Shown here one piece after another: positions 35,828 to 44,252 of a stretch of DNA of 64,000 bases. Location of the stretch: positions 124,001-188,000 of the forward strand of contig NZ_NQKI01000003.1 in assembly GCF_002269125.1 (NCBI RefSeq), written 5' to 3'. Numbering within the stretch: the stretch's first letter is position 1; each line of letters begins with the position of its first letter. The translations under genes were made by a program, and so were the position numbers. The notes below the pieces were generated by a model. It was not told the DNA's origin, made no database searches, and saw only the letters and a list, made by a program, of their open reading frames with translations. This DNA is from Pseudomonas lundensis. GTDB lineage: Bacteria; Pseudomonadota; Gammaproteobacteria; Pseudomonadales; Pseudomonadaceae.

Positions 35828-37054
35828 CTACAGGGCTTTTTCTTCTAGCATCCGGTCGCGCCTGGCCAACCCGGGGAACAGTTTTATCCACAGCCCGGTG
35901 ACGACCAGCGTTCCGAGGCCGCCCAGCACCACCGCTGGCACGGTGCCCAACCAATGAGCCGTTGCGCCTGACTCGAACTCGCCCAGTTGGTTAGACGCGC
36001 CGATAAACAGGCCATTGACCGCGCTTACGCGACCGCGCATTTCATCCGGGGTTTGCAGTTGCACAAACGATGCGCGAATCACCATGCTGATCATGTCCGC
36101 CGCGCCAAGCACGACGAGTACTGCCATTGAGAACCAGAACGATGTCGACAGCCCGAAAGCGATGGTTGCGACGCCGAACACGCCCACGGCTGTAAACATG
36201 ATGCGCCCGACCTTGCGCTCCACCGGGAAACGGGCCAGCCACAGGGACATCAGCAGCGCACCGACTGCCGGTGCCGATCGCAGCATGCCCAAGCCCCACG
36301 GCCCGGTAAGCAGGATGTCTTTGGCAAATACCGGCAACAGCGCCGTCGCGCCGCCCAGCAGCACGGCAAATAAGTCCAGCGATATCGCGCCCAGCACATC
36401 CGGGTGACGGCGGATAAAGCGAATGCCCCCCAGCAGTGAGTCCAACGTGGCTTTGCCTTTGTTCAATGCCGCTTGCCGTGCAGGCAAGTTGCTCATCAAC
36501 AGCGCAGCAATGAAGTACAGCGCGACGGCAGGGCCATACACCCAGACACTGCCAAAGGCGTAGAGCAAACCGCCAAACGCCGGGGCAATAATGGTGGCCG
36601 ATTGTTGCGCGGCCTGTGCCGCCGCCACCGCGCGGGGGAACAGGCTGGCGGGCACGATGGAGGGCAGCAGCGCTTGTGTGCTGGGCATTTCAAAGGAGCG
36701 GGCGCTGCCCAACAGGAACGCCAGGAGAAAAATCATTTCCCGCGTGACGTTGTCGGTTGCACTGCTGATGGCCAGCGTCAGCGCAATCATGCCCTGCAGG
36801 GTTTGGCAAAGCGCAGCGACTTTGCGCCGGTCATAGCGATCCGCCACATGCCCGGTGTGCAACATAAACAGCACACGCGGAGTGAACTCGATGAGACCGA
36901 CCCAGCCCAGGTCCATGACGTTGCCAGTGAGCTGATACAAGTTCCAGCCGATGGCCACGGTCAGCATTTGAAATGCACTGGCAGTAAAGATGCGGGCAAA
37001 CCAAAAGGCGATAAACGGACGGTGATGGCGAAGTAATAAAGGCGGGTGATTCAT
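35828..37054 (-). CDS. MFS exporter, EntS-like group
   Basis: About 408 residues with 12 helices. MFS-3/EntS signs: FWFARIFTASAFQMLTVAIGWNLYQLTGN, TGHVADRYDRRKV (motif A loop), ARSFEMPSTQALLPSIVP, and FVQLQTPDEMRGRVSAVNGLFIGASNQLGEFESG. EntS-type proteins export siderophores or drugs; no siderophore genes are nearby, so the substrate is open. ATG 37054 (MNHPPLLLRHHRPF) is chosen as the conserved start; the ORF runs further to 37153 without support. It converges with the DUF4879-like gene. Confidence 0.9.
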   Translation of the reverse strand: MNHPPLLLRHHRPFIAFWFARIFTASAFQMLTVAIGWNLYQLTGNVMDLGWVGLIEFTPRVLFMLHTGHVADRYDRRKVAALCQTLQGMIALTLAISSATDNVTREMIFLLAFLLGSARSFEMPSTQALLPSIVPASLFPRAVAAAQAAQQSATIIAPAFGGLLYAFGSVWVYGPAVALYFIAALLMSNLPARQAALNKGKATLDSLLGGIRFIRRHPDVLGAISLDLFAVLLGGATALLPVFAKDILLTGPWGLGMLRSAPAVGALLMSLWLARFPVERKVGRIMFTAVGVFGVATIAFGLSTSFWFSMAVLVVLGAADMISMVIRASFVQLQTPDEMRGRVSAVNGLFIGASNQLGEFESGATAHWLGTVPAVVLGGLGTLVVTGLWIKLFPGLARRDRMLEEKAL

Positions 37055-37458
37055 TAAACGGCCGTCACTGCGGGTAAAGGAGGTGGCGAGGTTATCATTA
37101 AGTTGTAACAAGTAATGACGCAAAAAGGGGGCCGTAAAGCGGACAAACGGCAAGCGCGAAAACCTTCCAAAACGATTACCTGCATTTCTTGCAAAGGTCT
37201 ATTCCGGGGCCTGGGACATCCTGTCACGCGACAACAAACCACATTAGCCGCTCGCCAGGAATGGACTACTCTTTCAGCATTGCTTGATCCAGATCAAAAC
37301 ACCTCACGTTTAATCTGGAGTGGCCAGCCGGCCAGATCCCCTTTGTGTTGTGGTTGAAAGAGCGAACGCCGATTCGTGGTGCCACGGCCTGCGGGACAGT
37401 TGGATACAGGCGCCGTGCCTGTGTTCTGAACGACCTGATACCTGATAGAGGATGGCTT
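37055..37458. other. Divergent regulatory region of the MFS exporter and cioAB
   Basis: About 400 bases between the MFS start and cioA. It holds a perfect ANR/FNR palindrome (listed separately). The short frames here (37115-37357 plus) have no coding character. The distance from the ANR box to cioA (about 160 bases) suggests a long leader or an upstream promoter. Confidence 0.5.
37284..37297. promoter_or_regulatory. ANR/FNR box upstream of cioAB
   Basis: TTGATCCAGATCAA matches the consensus TTGAT-N4-ATCAA at every defined base. ANR is the oxygen-sensing Fe-S regulator of Pseudomonas and is known to control cioAB in P. aeruginosa. Repression at low oxygen is the expected effect here; that is inference from the family. 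Confidence 0.82.
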
Positions 37459-38898
37459 ATGTTCGGTTTGGAGGCTTTAGATCTCGCCCGAATTCAGTTT
37501 GCGTTTACCGTATCGTTCCACATTATTTTTCCCGCCATTACCATCGGTCTCGCCAGTTACCTGATGGTGCTTGAAGGGATGTGGCTGAAAACCCGTGACG
37601 ATACCTACCGCGATCTGTATCACTTTTGGTCGAAGATTTTCGCTGTCAACTTTGGTATGGGCGTGGTTTCCGGCGTGGTCATGGCGTATCAGTTCGGCAC
37701 GAACTGGTCGCAGTTTTCCGACTTCGCAGGGTCTGTCACCGGGCCTCTGCTGACCTATGAAGTGCTCACTGCGTTCTTCCTTGAAGCCGGGTTTTTGGGC
37801 GTCATGCTCTTCGGCTGGAACCGCGTGGGTCGCGGCATGCACTTCTTCTCGACCGCGATGGTGGCCCTCGGGACACTGGTGTCGACCTTCTGGATTCTGG
37901 CATCCAACAGCTGGATGCAAACCCCACAGGGCTACGAGATCATCGACGGCCGGGTGATTCCGGTGGACTGGCTGGCGGTGATTTTCAACCCGTCGTTCCC
38001 GTACCGTCTGGCGCACATGGCGACGGCCGCATTTGTGGCCACGGCGTTCTTCGTCGGTGCTTCGGCAGCCTGGCACCTGTTGCGCGGTCGTAACACACCG
38101 GCCATACGTCGGATGTTCTCCATGGCTATGTGGATGGCGCTGGTGGTTGCTCCGCTGCAAGCCTTTATCGGCGATGCCCATGGCCTGAATACGCTGAAGT
38201 ATCAGCCTGTGAAAATCGCGGCGATTGAAGGTCACTGGGAGAACAAACCCGGCGAACCTACGCCACTGATCCTGTTCGGCATCCCGAACATGAAAACCGA
38301 AACCACTGATTACAAGATTGAAGTGCCGTACCTGGGCAGCCTGATCCTCACCCACAGCCTGGATAAACAAATCCCGGCGATGAAGGATTACCCGGCCGCC
38401 GACCGTCCGAACTCGACCATTGTGTTCTTCAGCTTCCGCATCATGGTCGCGCTGGGGATGCTCATGATCTTCATCGGGCTGTGGAGCCTCTGGCTGCGCA
38501 AGCGGGGCACGCTGTACGAGAACCGCTGGTTCTTGCGTCTGGTGTTGTGGATGGGACCGTCCGGCCTGATCGCCATTCTGGCAGGCTGGTTTACCACTGA
38601 GATCGGTCGTCAACCGTGGGTTGTTTACGGGTTGATGCGCACTGCTGATGCGTCCTCCAATCACAGCGTGACGCAGATGAGCATCACCCTGATCCTGTTT
38701 GTGCTGGTCTACTTCTCACTGTTTGGTGTTGGTCTGGGCTACATGATGCGTCTGGTGCGCAAAGGTCCGGTCACCCATGAAGGGGATGAGCGCCCGTCGG
38801 GTGGTCCAGGTCAGCAACGCACGCCTGCCCGTCCTTTGTCTGCTGCCGACGAAGGCACAGAAGAAGGCTACAGCGACAGCCTGAACAAGGGGAATTGA
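37459..38898 (+). CDS. cioA: Cyanide-insensitive terminal oxidase subunit I
   Basis: 479 residues, bd-type quinol oxidase subunit I. His21 in FTVSFHIIFP and GRQPWVVYGLMRT are present, and the Q-loop is short, as in CIO-type oxidases rather than the long-loop CydA of E. coli. Acts in the inner membrane, reducing oxygen with quinol electrons with low cyanide and sulfide sensitivity. ATG 37459 has GAGGA upstream and gives the family start MFGLEALDLARIQFAF; the in-frame extension upstream crosses the regulatory region. First gene of cioA-cioB-DUF2474, 3 bases from cioB. Confidence 0.96.
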   Translation: MFGLEALDLARIQFAFTVSFHIIFPAITIGLASYLMVLEGMWLKTRDDTYRDLYHFWSKIFAVNFGMGVVSGVVMAYQFGTNWSQFSDFAGSVTGPLLTYEVLTAFFLEAGFLGVMLFGWNRVGRGMHFFSTAMVALGTLVSTFWILASNSWMQTPQGYEIIDGRVIPVDWLAVIFNPSFPYRLAHMATAAFVATAFFVGASAAWHLLRGRNTPAIRRMFSMAMWMALVVAPLQAFIGDAHGLNTLKYQPVKIAAIEGHWENKPGEPTPLILFGIPNMKTETTDYKIEVPYLGSLILTHSLDKQIPAMKDYPAADRPNSTIVFFSFRIMVALGMLMIFIGLWSLWLRKRGTLYENRWFLRLVLWMGPSGLIAILAGWFTTEIGRQPWVVYGLMRTADASSNHSVTQMSITLILFVLVYFSLFGVGLGYMMRLVRKGPVTHEGDERPSGGPGQQRTPARPLSAADEGTEEGYSDSLNKGN

Positions 38899-38901
38899 GT
38901 C

Positions 38902-39909
38902 ATGGGTATTGATCTGCCACTTATCTGGGCAATCATCATCATCTTCGGGATCATGATGTACGTGGTCATGGATGGCTTCGATCTCGGCATCGGCATCCTC
39001 TTTCCGTTCATCCAGGGCGAGAAAGACCGAGACGTGATGATGAACACCGTTGCCCCCGTCTGGGACGGTAACGAAACCTGGCTGGTACTGGGCGGCGCAG
39101 CGCTGTATGGCGCTTTCCCGCTGGCGTACTCCGTGGTGCTGTCGGCGCTGTACCTGCCGCTGGTACTGATGCTGATCGGTTTGATCTTTCGGGGTGTGGC
39201 CTTTGAGTTCCGCTTCAAGGCCCGGGCCGAGAAACGCCATATTTGGGACAAAGCGTTCATCGGCGGCTCTATTGCGGCGACGTTCTTCCAGGGTGTAGCG
39301 CTGGGTGCGTTCATTGATGGCATCCCGGTAGTCAATCGCCAATACGCCGGTGGCGGGCTGGACTGGCTTTCGCCCTTCACGGTGTTCTGCGGGATTGCAC
39401 TGATCGTGGCGTACGCCTTGCTGGGTTGCACGTGGTTGATCATGAAAACCGAAGGCTCCCTGCAAGAACGGATGCACAAGCTGGGCCGCCCACTGGCATT
39501 GGCTGTACTGGTTTTGATGGGGGTTGTAAGCCTGTGGACACCGCTGGCGCATTCCGACATCGCGGCGCGCTGGTTCACGTTGCCTAATCTGTTCTGGTTC
39601 TTGCCGGTGCCGATTCTGGTGTTGGTAACCATGTATGCGTTGCTCAAGGCGATTGCTCGCAATGCGCATTACGCCCCGTTCCTGTTGACCCTGGTGCTGA
39701 TTTTCCTGGGTTATAGCGGGCTGGGCATCAGCCTGTGGCCAAACATCGTCCCGCCTGCGATTTCGATCTGGGATGCAGCGGCGCCGCCGCAAAGTCAGGG
39801 CTTCATGCTGGTCGGAACCCTGTTCATCATTCCGTTCATCCTGGGTTACACCTACTGGAGCTACTACGTGTTCCGCGGCAAGGTGACCCACGAAGACGGA
39901 TACCACTAG
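38902..39909 (+). CDS. cioB: Cyanide-insensitive terminal oxidase subunit II
   Basis: 335 residues, CydB-like partner of CioA. Helical throughout; MGIDLPLIWAIIIIFGIMMYVVMDGFDLGIGILFPF and WDGNETWLVLGGAALYGAFPLAYSVVL are standard CydB landmarks. It starts 3 bases after the cioA stop, so the two are translationally linked. A long minus-strand frame (38716-39969) across the gene is a shadow. Confidence 0.96.
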   Translation: MGIDLPLIWAIIIIFGIMMYVVMDGFDLGIGILFPFIQGEKDRDVMMNTVAPVWDGNETWLVLGGAALYGAFPLAYSVVLSALYLPLVLMLIGLIFRGVAFEFRFKARAEKRHIWDKAFIGGSIAATFFQGVALGAFIDGIPVVNRQYAGGGLDWLSPFTVFCGIALIVAYALLGCTWLIMKTEGSLQERMHKLGRPLALAVLVLMGVVSLWTPLAHSDIAARWFTLPNLFWFLPVPILVLVTMYALLKAIARNAHYAPFLLTLVLIFLGYSGLGISLWPNIVPPAISIWDAAAPPQSQGFMLVGTLFIIPFILGYTYWSYYVFRGKVTHEDGYH

Positions 39910-39967
39910 TCGCACGTGCCGCTGCGGCCCAAGGGTCGCAGCCATTGCTTGCAGAGGAGTGCCGAAC

Positions 39968-40135
39968 ATGGCTGGAAAAGATTATCTGAACGACGTGCAA
40001 GAGTGCGAGAAGAAGCCGCTGTGGCAACGCATTGGCTGGTTGCTGGTGATCTGGACCGCCAGTGTGGCGAGCCTGGCTGTATTTGCCCTGCTGATACGCC
40101 TGTTTATGACGGCGGCCGGCATGAAAAGCCACTGA
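39968..40135 (+). CDS. DUF2474 small membrane protein of the cio operon
   Basis: 55 residues. The N-terminus is charged (AGKDYLNDVQECEKKPLWQR) and is followed by one membrane helix (IGWLLVIWTASVASLAVFALLIRL). It lies 58 bases after cioB with a GAGG upstream and before the operon terminator. DUF2474 genes accompany CIO-type oxidases, much as CydX/CbdX peptides accompany cytochrome bd. A role as an accessory subunit is likely but not shown. Confidence 0.85.
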   Translation: MAGKDYLNDVQECEKKPLWQRIGWLLVIWTASVASLAVFALLIRLFMTAAGMKSH

Positions 40136-40170
40136 CTTCCCATCCCGTTGCCTTGCAGCACGGATTTATA

Positions 40171-40194
40171 ACCCGCTTCGGCGGGTTTTTTTTT
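40171..40194 (+). terminator. Terminator of the cio operon
   Basis: ACCCGC-TTCG-GCGGGT followed by nine T (40186-40194). A UUCG tetraloop on a GC stem, 36 bases past the DUF2474 stop. Confidence 0.95.
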
Positions 40195-40300
40195 GACGTG
40201 GAAAACGTGGTGTTGTTGACCCTGGCGCGGCACAAGGATCTCCACGTACGGTCCGCGATCCCTCGCAAACTCACGCGCCCGGGCAGTGACGACAGTGCTT

Positions 40301-41425
40301 TTATTTGCGCGCTTTGAGAATCACGAACTTTGGGGTCGCTGCCACTTGTTCGACCCCCCTAAACAGCTTCGCCAGCTTGCTGTGGTAGCCCAGATGGCGA
40401 TTGCCGACGATGTACAGCGCGCCCCCCACCACCAGCGCATCACGGGCCTGATTGAACATGCGCCATGCCAGAAAGTCGCCCACGACCTGCTGTTGATGGA
40501 AGGGCGGGTTACACAGCACCACGTCCAGCGATTGTGGCGCCTGACCTGCCAACCCGTCGTCAGCACGCACGATAACCTCGCGTTCACCCAATGCTGCCTG
40601 CCAGTTTTCACGTGCCGATTGCACAGCCATAAACGACTCATCGACCAACGTGTATTGGGCATCCGGATTACTCAACGCACTGGCAATCGCCAGAACACCA
40701 TTGCCACATCCCAGGTCCGCTACCCGCGCAGCCCCCAGATTTTTTGGCAGGTGTGGCAGAAACGCCCGCGTGCCGATATCCAGTCCTTCGCGGCAGAAAA
40801 CGTTGGCGTGGTTAATCAACTCGATGGCGGGCTCATCCAGTCGGTAGCGGGTCGGATAAGGTGAAGTGAAAGCCTCTTTGTCTTCCACTGTTGCGCTCAA
40901 CAGACGCGCTTTTTTCACGGCCAGCGAGGCCTGCACCGGGCCGATGTAGCGCTCCAACAGATCACCGGCCGCGCGGGGCAGGTGCTTGATCATGGCGCCG
41001 GCTATTACCTTGGCGCCCGGCGCCAGTTGGCCTTGTAAGCGGATCAGTTGTTCTTCAAGCAGGGCCAGGGTTTTAGGCACTTTGACCACTACGCAATCGA
41101 ACGGACCGATCAGTGGCTGACTCGCCGCAATGACGGTGACGGCATTGAATGCAAACTGGTTACGGGTGAGGTTTTTTTCCAGTGCCTGAATGGCCAGGAA
41201 CGAGTCGCTGCTGCTGGTGACATTCATTGAGCTGACCAGGCTGATAGCCAGCGCACCAAAACTGTCGTTAAGCACCAGAACACGGCTGCCCTTTGGCAAC
41301 CCCTGTTCGGCCAGGTGATTGAGTAAATACTCGTCCGCAGCATCGAAGGCCTGTAGCGGCTCATTCTGTTGTTCAGGCTGGCGGATCAAGTGGAGATGGG
41401 CGAACGGGGTGTCGAGCACAGGCAT
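40301..41425 (-). CDS. rlmG: 23S rRNA (guanine-N2) methyltransferase RlmG
   Basis: 374 residues. N-terminal RlmG/RsmC-like non-catalytic half and C-terminal class I methyltransferase: VADLGCGNGVLAIASAL (SAM motif I), VLCNPPFHQQQVVGDFLAWRMF (NPPF motif IV). RlmG makes m2G1835 in 23S rRNA. RsmC is the alternative, but the C-terminal domain and length match RlmG better. ATG 41425 (MPVLDTPFAHLHLIRQ) is used; the frame continues to 41485 without support. A LuxR solo lies upstream on the same strand. Confidence 0.9.
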   Translation of the reverse strand: MPVLDTPFAHLHLIRQPEQQNEPLQAFDAADEYLLNHLAEQGLPKGSRVLVLNDSFGALAISLVSSMNVTSSSDSFLAIQALEKNLTRNQFAFNAVTVIAASQPLIGPFDCVVVKVPKTLALLEEQLIRLQGQLAPGAKVIAGAMIKHLPRAAGDLLERYIGPVQASLAVKKARLLSATVEDKEAFTSPYPTRYRLDEPAIELINHANVFCREGLDIGTRAFLPHLPKNLGAARVADLGCGNGVLAIASALSNPDAQYTLVDESFMAVQSARENWQAALGEREVIVRADDGLAGQAPQSLDVVLCNPPFHQQQVVGDFLAWRMFNQARDALVVGGALYIVGNRHLGYHSKLAKLFRGVEQVAATPKFVILKARK

Positions 41426-41593
41426 TGGGACAAACTCTGGGGAATCGACAGCGGCATCTCTGCCCTGAAGGGCAAGAATCAACACTGGAGTCCGTGGGGT
41501 TTACAGGTGTGCGCGATTTTACTTTTTTTTGCAGGGGATTACCTGATGCGTTTATCAGGTGATGGTCTGGATGCAGACAACTCGCCGGTTTGG

Positions 41594-42310
41594 CTATAAC
41601 AAGCCCGACTTTGTCGCTATTACCACGGCTGACGTTTTATTGCTCGCACCCATTTTGCGAATGGCACTACTGATATGGAAATTCACCGTGCGCGTGGTCA
41701 GGCTCAGGATCATGCCAATGTCAAACGCGGTCTTGCCTTCCGCCGTCCGCTTCAGGACTTCGGACTCACGTGCCGAAAGTCGCATGGCTTGAGGGGGAGG
41801 CTCGTCCTGCCTGGGCAAATAGCGTGCGGTCATAGACGTGTGCAGTTGGTTGCACAACCACAGCACATGGGCGGCCTTTTCGGAAAATTCGAAGGCTGTG
41901 ACCGGTGTTTTTGATCTGGCCAGGCTCAGAATACTGACAACACCCTTGTTGTCATGCACCGATTGTGACCATCCATGGTTTAACCCAAACGCACGCGTGC
42001 CTTCCCATAATTCGGGGGTGTCATGAAATACCTCTTCGCCCCAGATCAGAGGGGCGATGGACAGCTGACAGTGGATGATAATTGGGTTTCTTTGTACATA
42101 ATGATTGCTTTCATAACGTGCAATAAACTCTTTTGGATAGTTAGTTATTGTTTTGCTATGCGTAGCGATATTTCCAAAGCGCGGGATCGATCGGAATAGA
42201 AAGTATTCAAAACCATACTCTTCTATCCTTTTGAGTGTGCTCTCAAAGAGTTGGTGTTCGTTTTTGTCGGTACTGCTCTGATTTTCATAAAGCCTTTGAT
42301 GGGTTTTCAT
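41594..42310 (-). CDS. ppoR: LuxR-family solo regulator (PpoR-like)
   Basis: 238 residues: autoinducer-binding domain (about 20-160) and GerE-type HTH (LSARESEVLKRTAEGKTAFDIGMILSLTTRTVNFHISSAIRKMG). No luxI-type synthase lies in the window. The order rlmG-luxR-fpr-mscL matches my memory of the P. putida ppoR locus, so an orthologue is likely; PpoR binds 3-oxo-C6-HSL. In the pocket, Y66, P76 and W90 follow the family pattern, but the usual Trp is F62 and the usual Asp is N75 (VQRNPII). The gene is AT-richer than most of the window. Confidence 0.8.
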   Translation of the reverse strand: MKTHQRLYENQSSTDKNEHQLFESTLKRIEEYGFEYFLFRSIPRFGNIATHSKTITNYPKEFIARYESNHYVQRNPIIIHCQLSIAPLIWGEEVFHDTPELWEGTRAFGLNHGWSQSVHDNKGVVSILSLARSKTPVTAFEFSEKAAHVLWLCNQLHTSMTARYLPRQDEPPPQAMRLSARESEVLKRTAEGKTAFDIGMILSLTTRTVNFHISSAIRKMGASNKTSAVVIATKSGLL

Positions 42311-42713
42311 GAGGAGATCCTTTGCCCCTGGTTATGTGATCCAGTTTGCATGACGTCCTCATAGTAGTAGAGGTTTGTAGGAAATTTCAAAGTTATTGGT
42401 CTTGTTTGTTAAATAAGTTTAATTCAGTGAATTAGTGTAAAAGCACCAGTATCGACAAGCGATACCTGGTGAGCCCGCACGATAGAACTGTTCCAATATA
42501 GGGAGTACGAGCTAGCGTATTTTTGACGCCATTTATTAATGTTTTTTCTGGCGAAGAACAGGCATCAAGCGCAGGTGGCATATTGGGTGTGCGCCCTATT
42601 TAAAGTGTTTATTTAAAACGGACGTTACAGAGGCGGCGAAAGGCCCTCCCAATCGTCGGTGTTCCTGATGCCGACTTTGCGCGACACTAGGGCACGAGCC
42701 AATGGAGTGCACC
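42311..42713. other. AT-rich divergent promoter region of the LuxR solo and fpr
   Basis: About 400 bases without a gene, AT-rich over most of its length (TTAAATAAGTTTAATTCAG, ATTTATTAATG). No clear lux box was seen; ACCTGGTGAGCCCGC near 42466 is only a weak half-match. Promoters for both flanking genes must lie here. Confidence 0.45.
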
Positions 42714-43490
42714 ATGACTGCCAGCGCAGAGAAATTTACCCGCCAAACCCTGCTTGAAGTTCGCCCTTTGACCCCGAGCCTGTTTACCCTGCGCACCACG
42801 CGGGATAAGGGTTTTCGCTTTACGGCAGGCCAGTTTGCCCGGCTGGGCGTGACCAAGGCTGACGGCACTACGGTCTGGCGTGCGTACTCAATGGTGTCTT
42901 CGCCGCATGATGATTTCCTCGAATTTTTCTCCATTGTGGTCCCGGGTGGCGAGTTCACCAGTGAGCTGAGCCGTCTGGAAGCGGGCGATACCCTGCTGGT
43001 GGATCGGCAGGCATTTGGTTATTTAACCCTTGATCGGTTCGTGGATGGCCGCGACTTATGGTTATTGGCAACCGGTACAGGGGTCGCGCCATTTTTATCA
43101 ATCCTTCAGGACTTTGAAGTGTGGGAGAAGTTTGAGCGCGTTATTCTTGTTTACAGTGCGCGTGAAAAAAAAGAGCTGGCTTATCAACCCTTGATTCAAC
43201 AGTTAATGCAGCGAGATTACTTGGCTGAACATGAGCACAAGTTTGTCTATGTGCCTGTTGTGACGCGTGAAAAAGTGGCAGGTGCATTAAATGAGCGAAT
43301 GACATCACTTATTGGAAGTGGTGAGTTAGAGCGTGTTGCGGGTGTAGCGTTAACGGCTGAGCATTCCCGGGTGATGATATGTGGCAATCCGCAAATGATT
43401 GACGATGTGCGCACGTTGTTAAAACAAAAAGAGATGCGCTTGAGTTTGGCCCGCAAGCCGGGGCAAGTAGCGGTCGAGAACTATTGGTAA
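42714..43490 (+). CDS. fpr: Ferredoxin--NADP+ reductase (E. coli Fpr-like type)
   Basis: 258 residues: FAD domain (AGQFARLGV, RAYSMVSSPHDDFLEFF) and NADP domain (LLATGTGVAPFLSILQD, VMICGNPQMIDDV). It ends VAVENYW with a C-terminal Trp, like E. coli Fpr (…EHYW) and unlike the Pseudomonas FprA type. I recall P. putida FprB next to ppoR and mscL. It passes electrons between NADPH and ferredoxin or flavodoxin. ATG 42714 with GGAG 8-9 bases upstream. The 5' third is GC-rich while the rest uses many TTA, ATA and ACA codons, an uneven pattern. Confidence 0.9.
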   Translation: MTASAEKFTRQTLLEVRPLTPSLFTLRTTRDKGFRFTAGQFARLGVTKADGTTVWRAYSMVSSPHDDFLEFFSIVVPGGEFTSELSRLEAGDTLLVDRQAFGYLTLDRFVDGRDLWLLATGTGVAPFLSILQDFEVWEKFERVILVYSAREKKELAYQPLIQQLMQRDYLAEHEHKFVYVPVVTREKVAGALNERMTSLIGSGELERVAGVALTAEHSRVMICGNPQMIDDVRTLLKQKEMRLSLARKPGQVAVENYW

Positions 43491-43510
43491 CCCTGAAACC
43501 ACGTAACGTT

Positions 43511-43538
43511 TAAATAAAAACGGCGCCTGATGGCGCCG
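43511..43538 (-). terminator. Terminator of mscL
   Basis: CGGCGCC-TGAT-GGCGCCG (43521-43538) followed on the minus strand by TTTTTATTTA (A-rich at 43511-43520). It sits 18 bases past the mscL stop. Confidence 0.88.
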
Positions 43539-43556
43539 CTCGTGTTAACGCCCGGT

Positions 43557-43970
43557 TTAAGGGCGGTTGTTTTGCAGCTTGAGCAAGTCACGAATCTCAC
43601 CCAGCAACTCTTCTTCTTTGGTCGGAACGGGAGGGGCACTGGGGGCCACGGCCTCTTCGCGCTTGAGGCGGTTGATTGCCTTGACGCCCATGAAGATGGC
43701 AAACGCCACGATGATGAAATCGATCACGCTCTGGATGAATTTACCGTAGGCAAGCACGACCGCCGGTGCATCACCCGCAGCCGCTTTGAGCGTTATGGCC
43801 AGGTCGGTGAAATCCACGCCACCGATTAACAAACCCAAGGGAGGCATGATCACGTCGCCGACGAAGGATGAAACGATTTTGCCAAACGCGGCGCCGATGA
43901 TAATACCGACGGCCATATCGACCACGTTTCCTTTGACCGCGAAGGCCTTGAACTCACTTATCACGCCCAT
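43557..43970 (-). CDS. mscL: Large-conductance mechanosensitive channel MscL
   Basis: 137 residues. N-terminal [35 protein letters not shown] forms the pore helix TM1; TM2 is [29 protein letters not shown], followed by the cytoplasmic charged helix bundle ([13 protein letters not shown]). It opens under osmotic downshock. It is convergent with fpr. Confidence 0.97.
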   Translation of the reverse strand: MGVISEFKAFAVKGNVVDMAVGIIIGAAFGKIVSSFVGDVIMPPLGLLIGGVDFTDLAITLKAAAGDAPAVVLAYGKFIQSVIDFIIVAFAIFMGVKAINRLKREEAVAPSAPPVPTKEEELLGEIRDLLKLQNNRP

Positions 43971-44252
43971 AGGTTATTCCTTGTTACAGATGAGGTTGGT
44001 TAACGCAGTGTAAATCAGCCTTGCGGATCTTGCCCGACTGGCTGTTTAGCGCTACGCCTTCGTTATCGACACGCTCAGTCCTCTTTAGTTTTCAAACCAC
44101 CTTCAACGTCCGCCAATACGCGAGTCAGACGCTCAACTCCAGGCTTATTTCTTAATGGGTGGCTTGAGCGCTTTCTATTTAGAATTTGCCCCGCAGACCT
44201 CTAGCCTTGGCTCAGTGCACGTTGGTGCGCCTAATAAATAGAGGATCTACGC

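Noticed and set aside
37115..37357. 80-residue frame covering the ANR box
   Set aside because: It overlaps the promoter of cioAB, has no homology that I know and no ribosome site.
38716..39969. 417-residue minus-strand frame
   Set aside because: Antisense shadow of cioB and the end of cioA.
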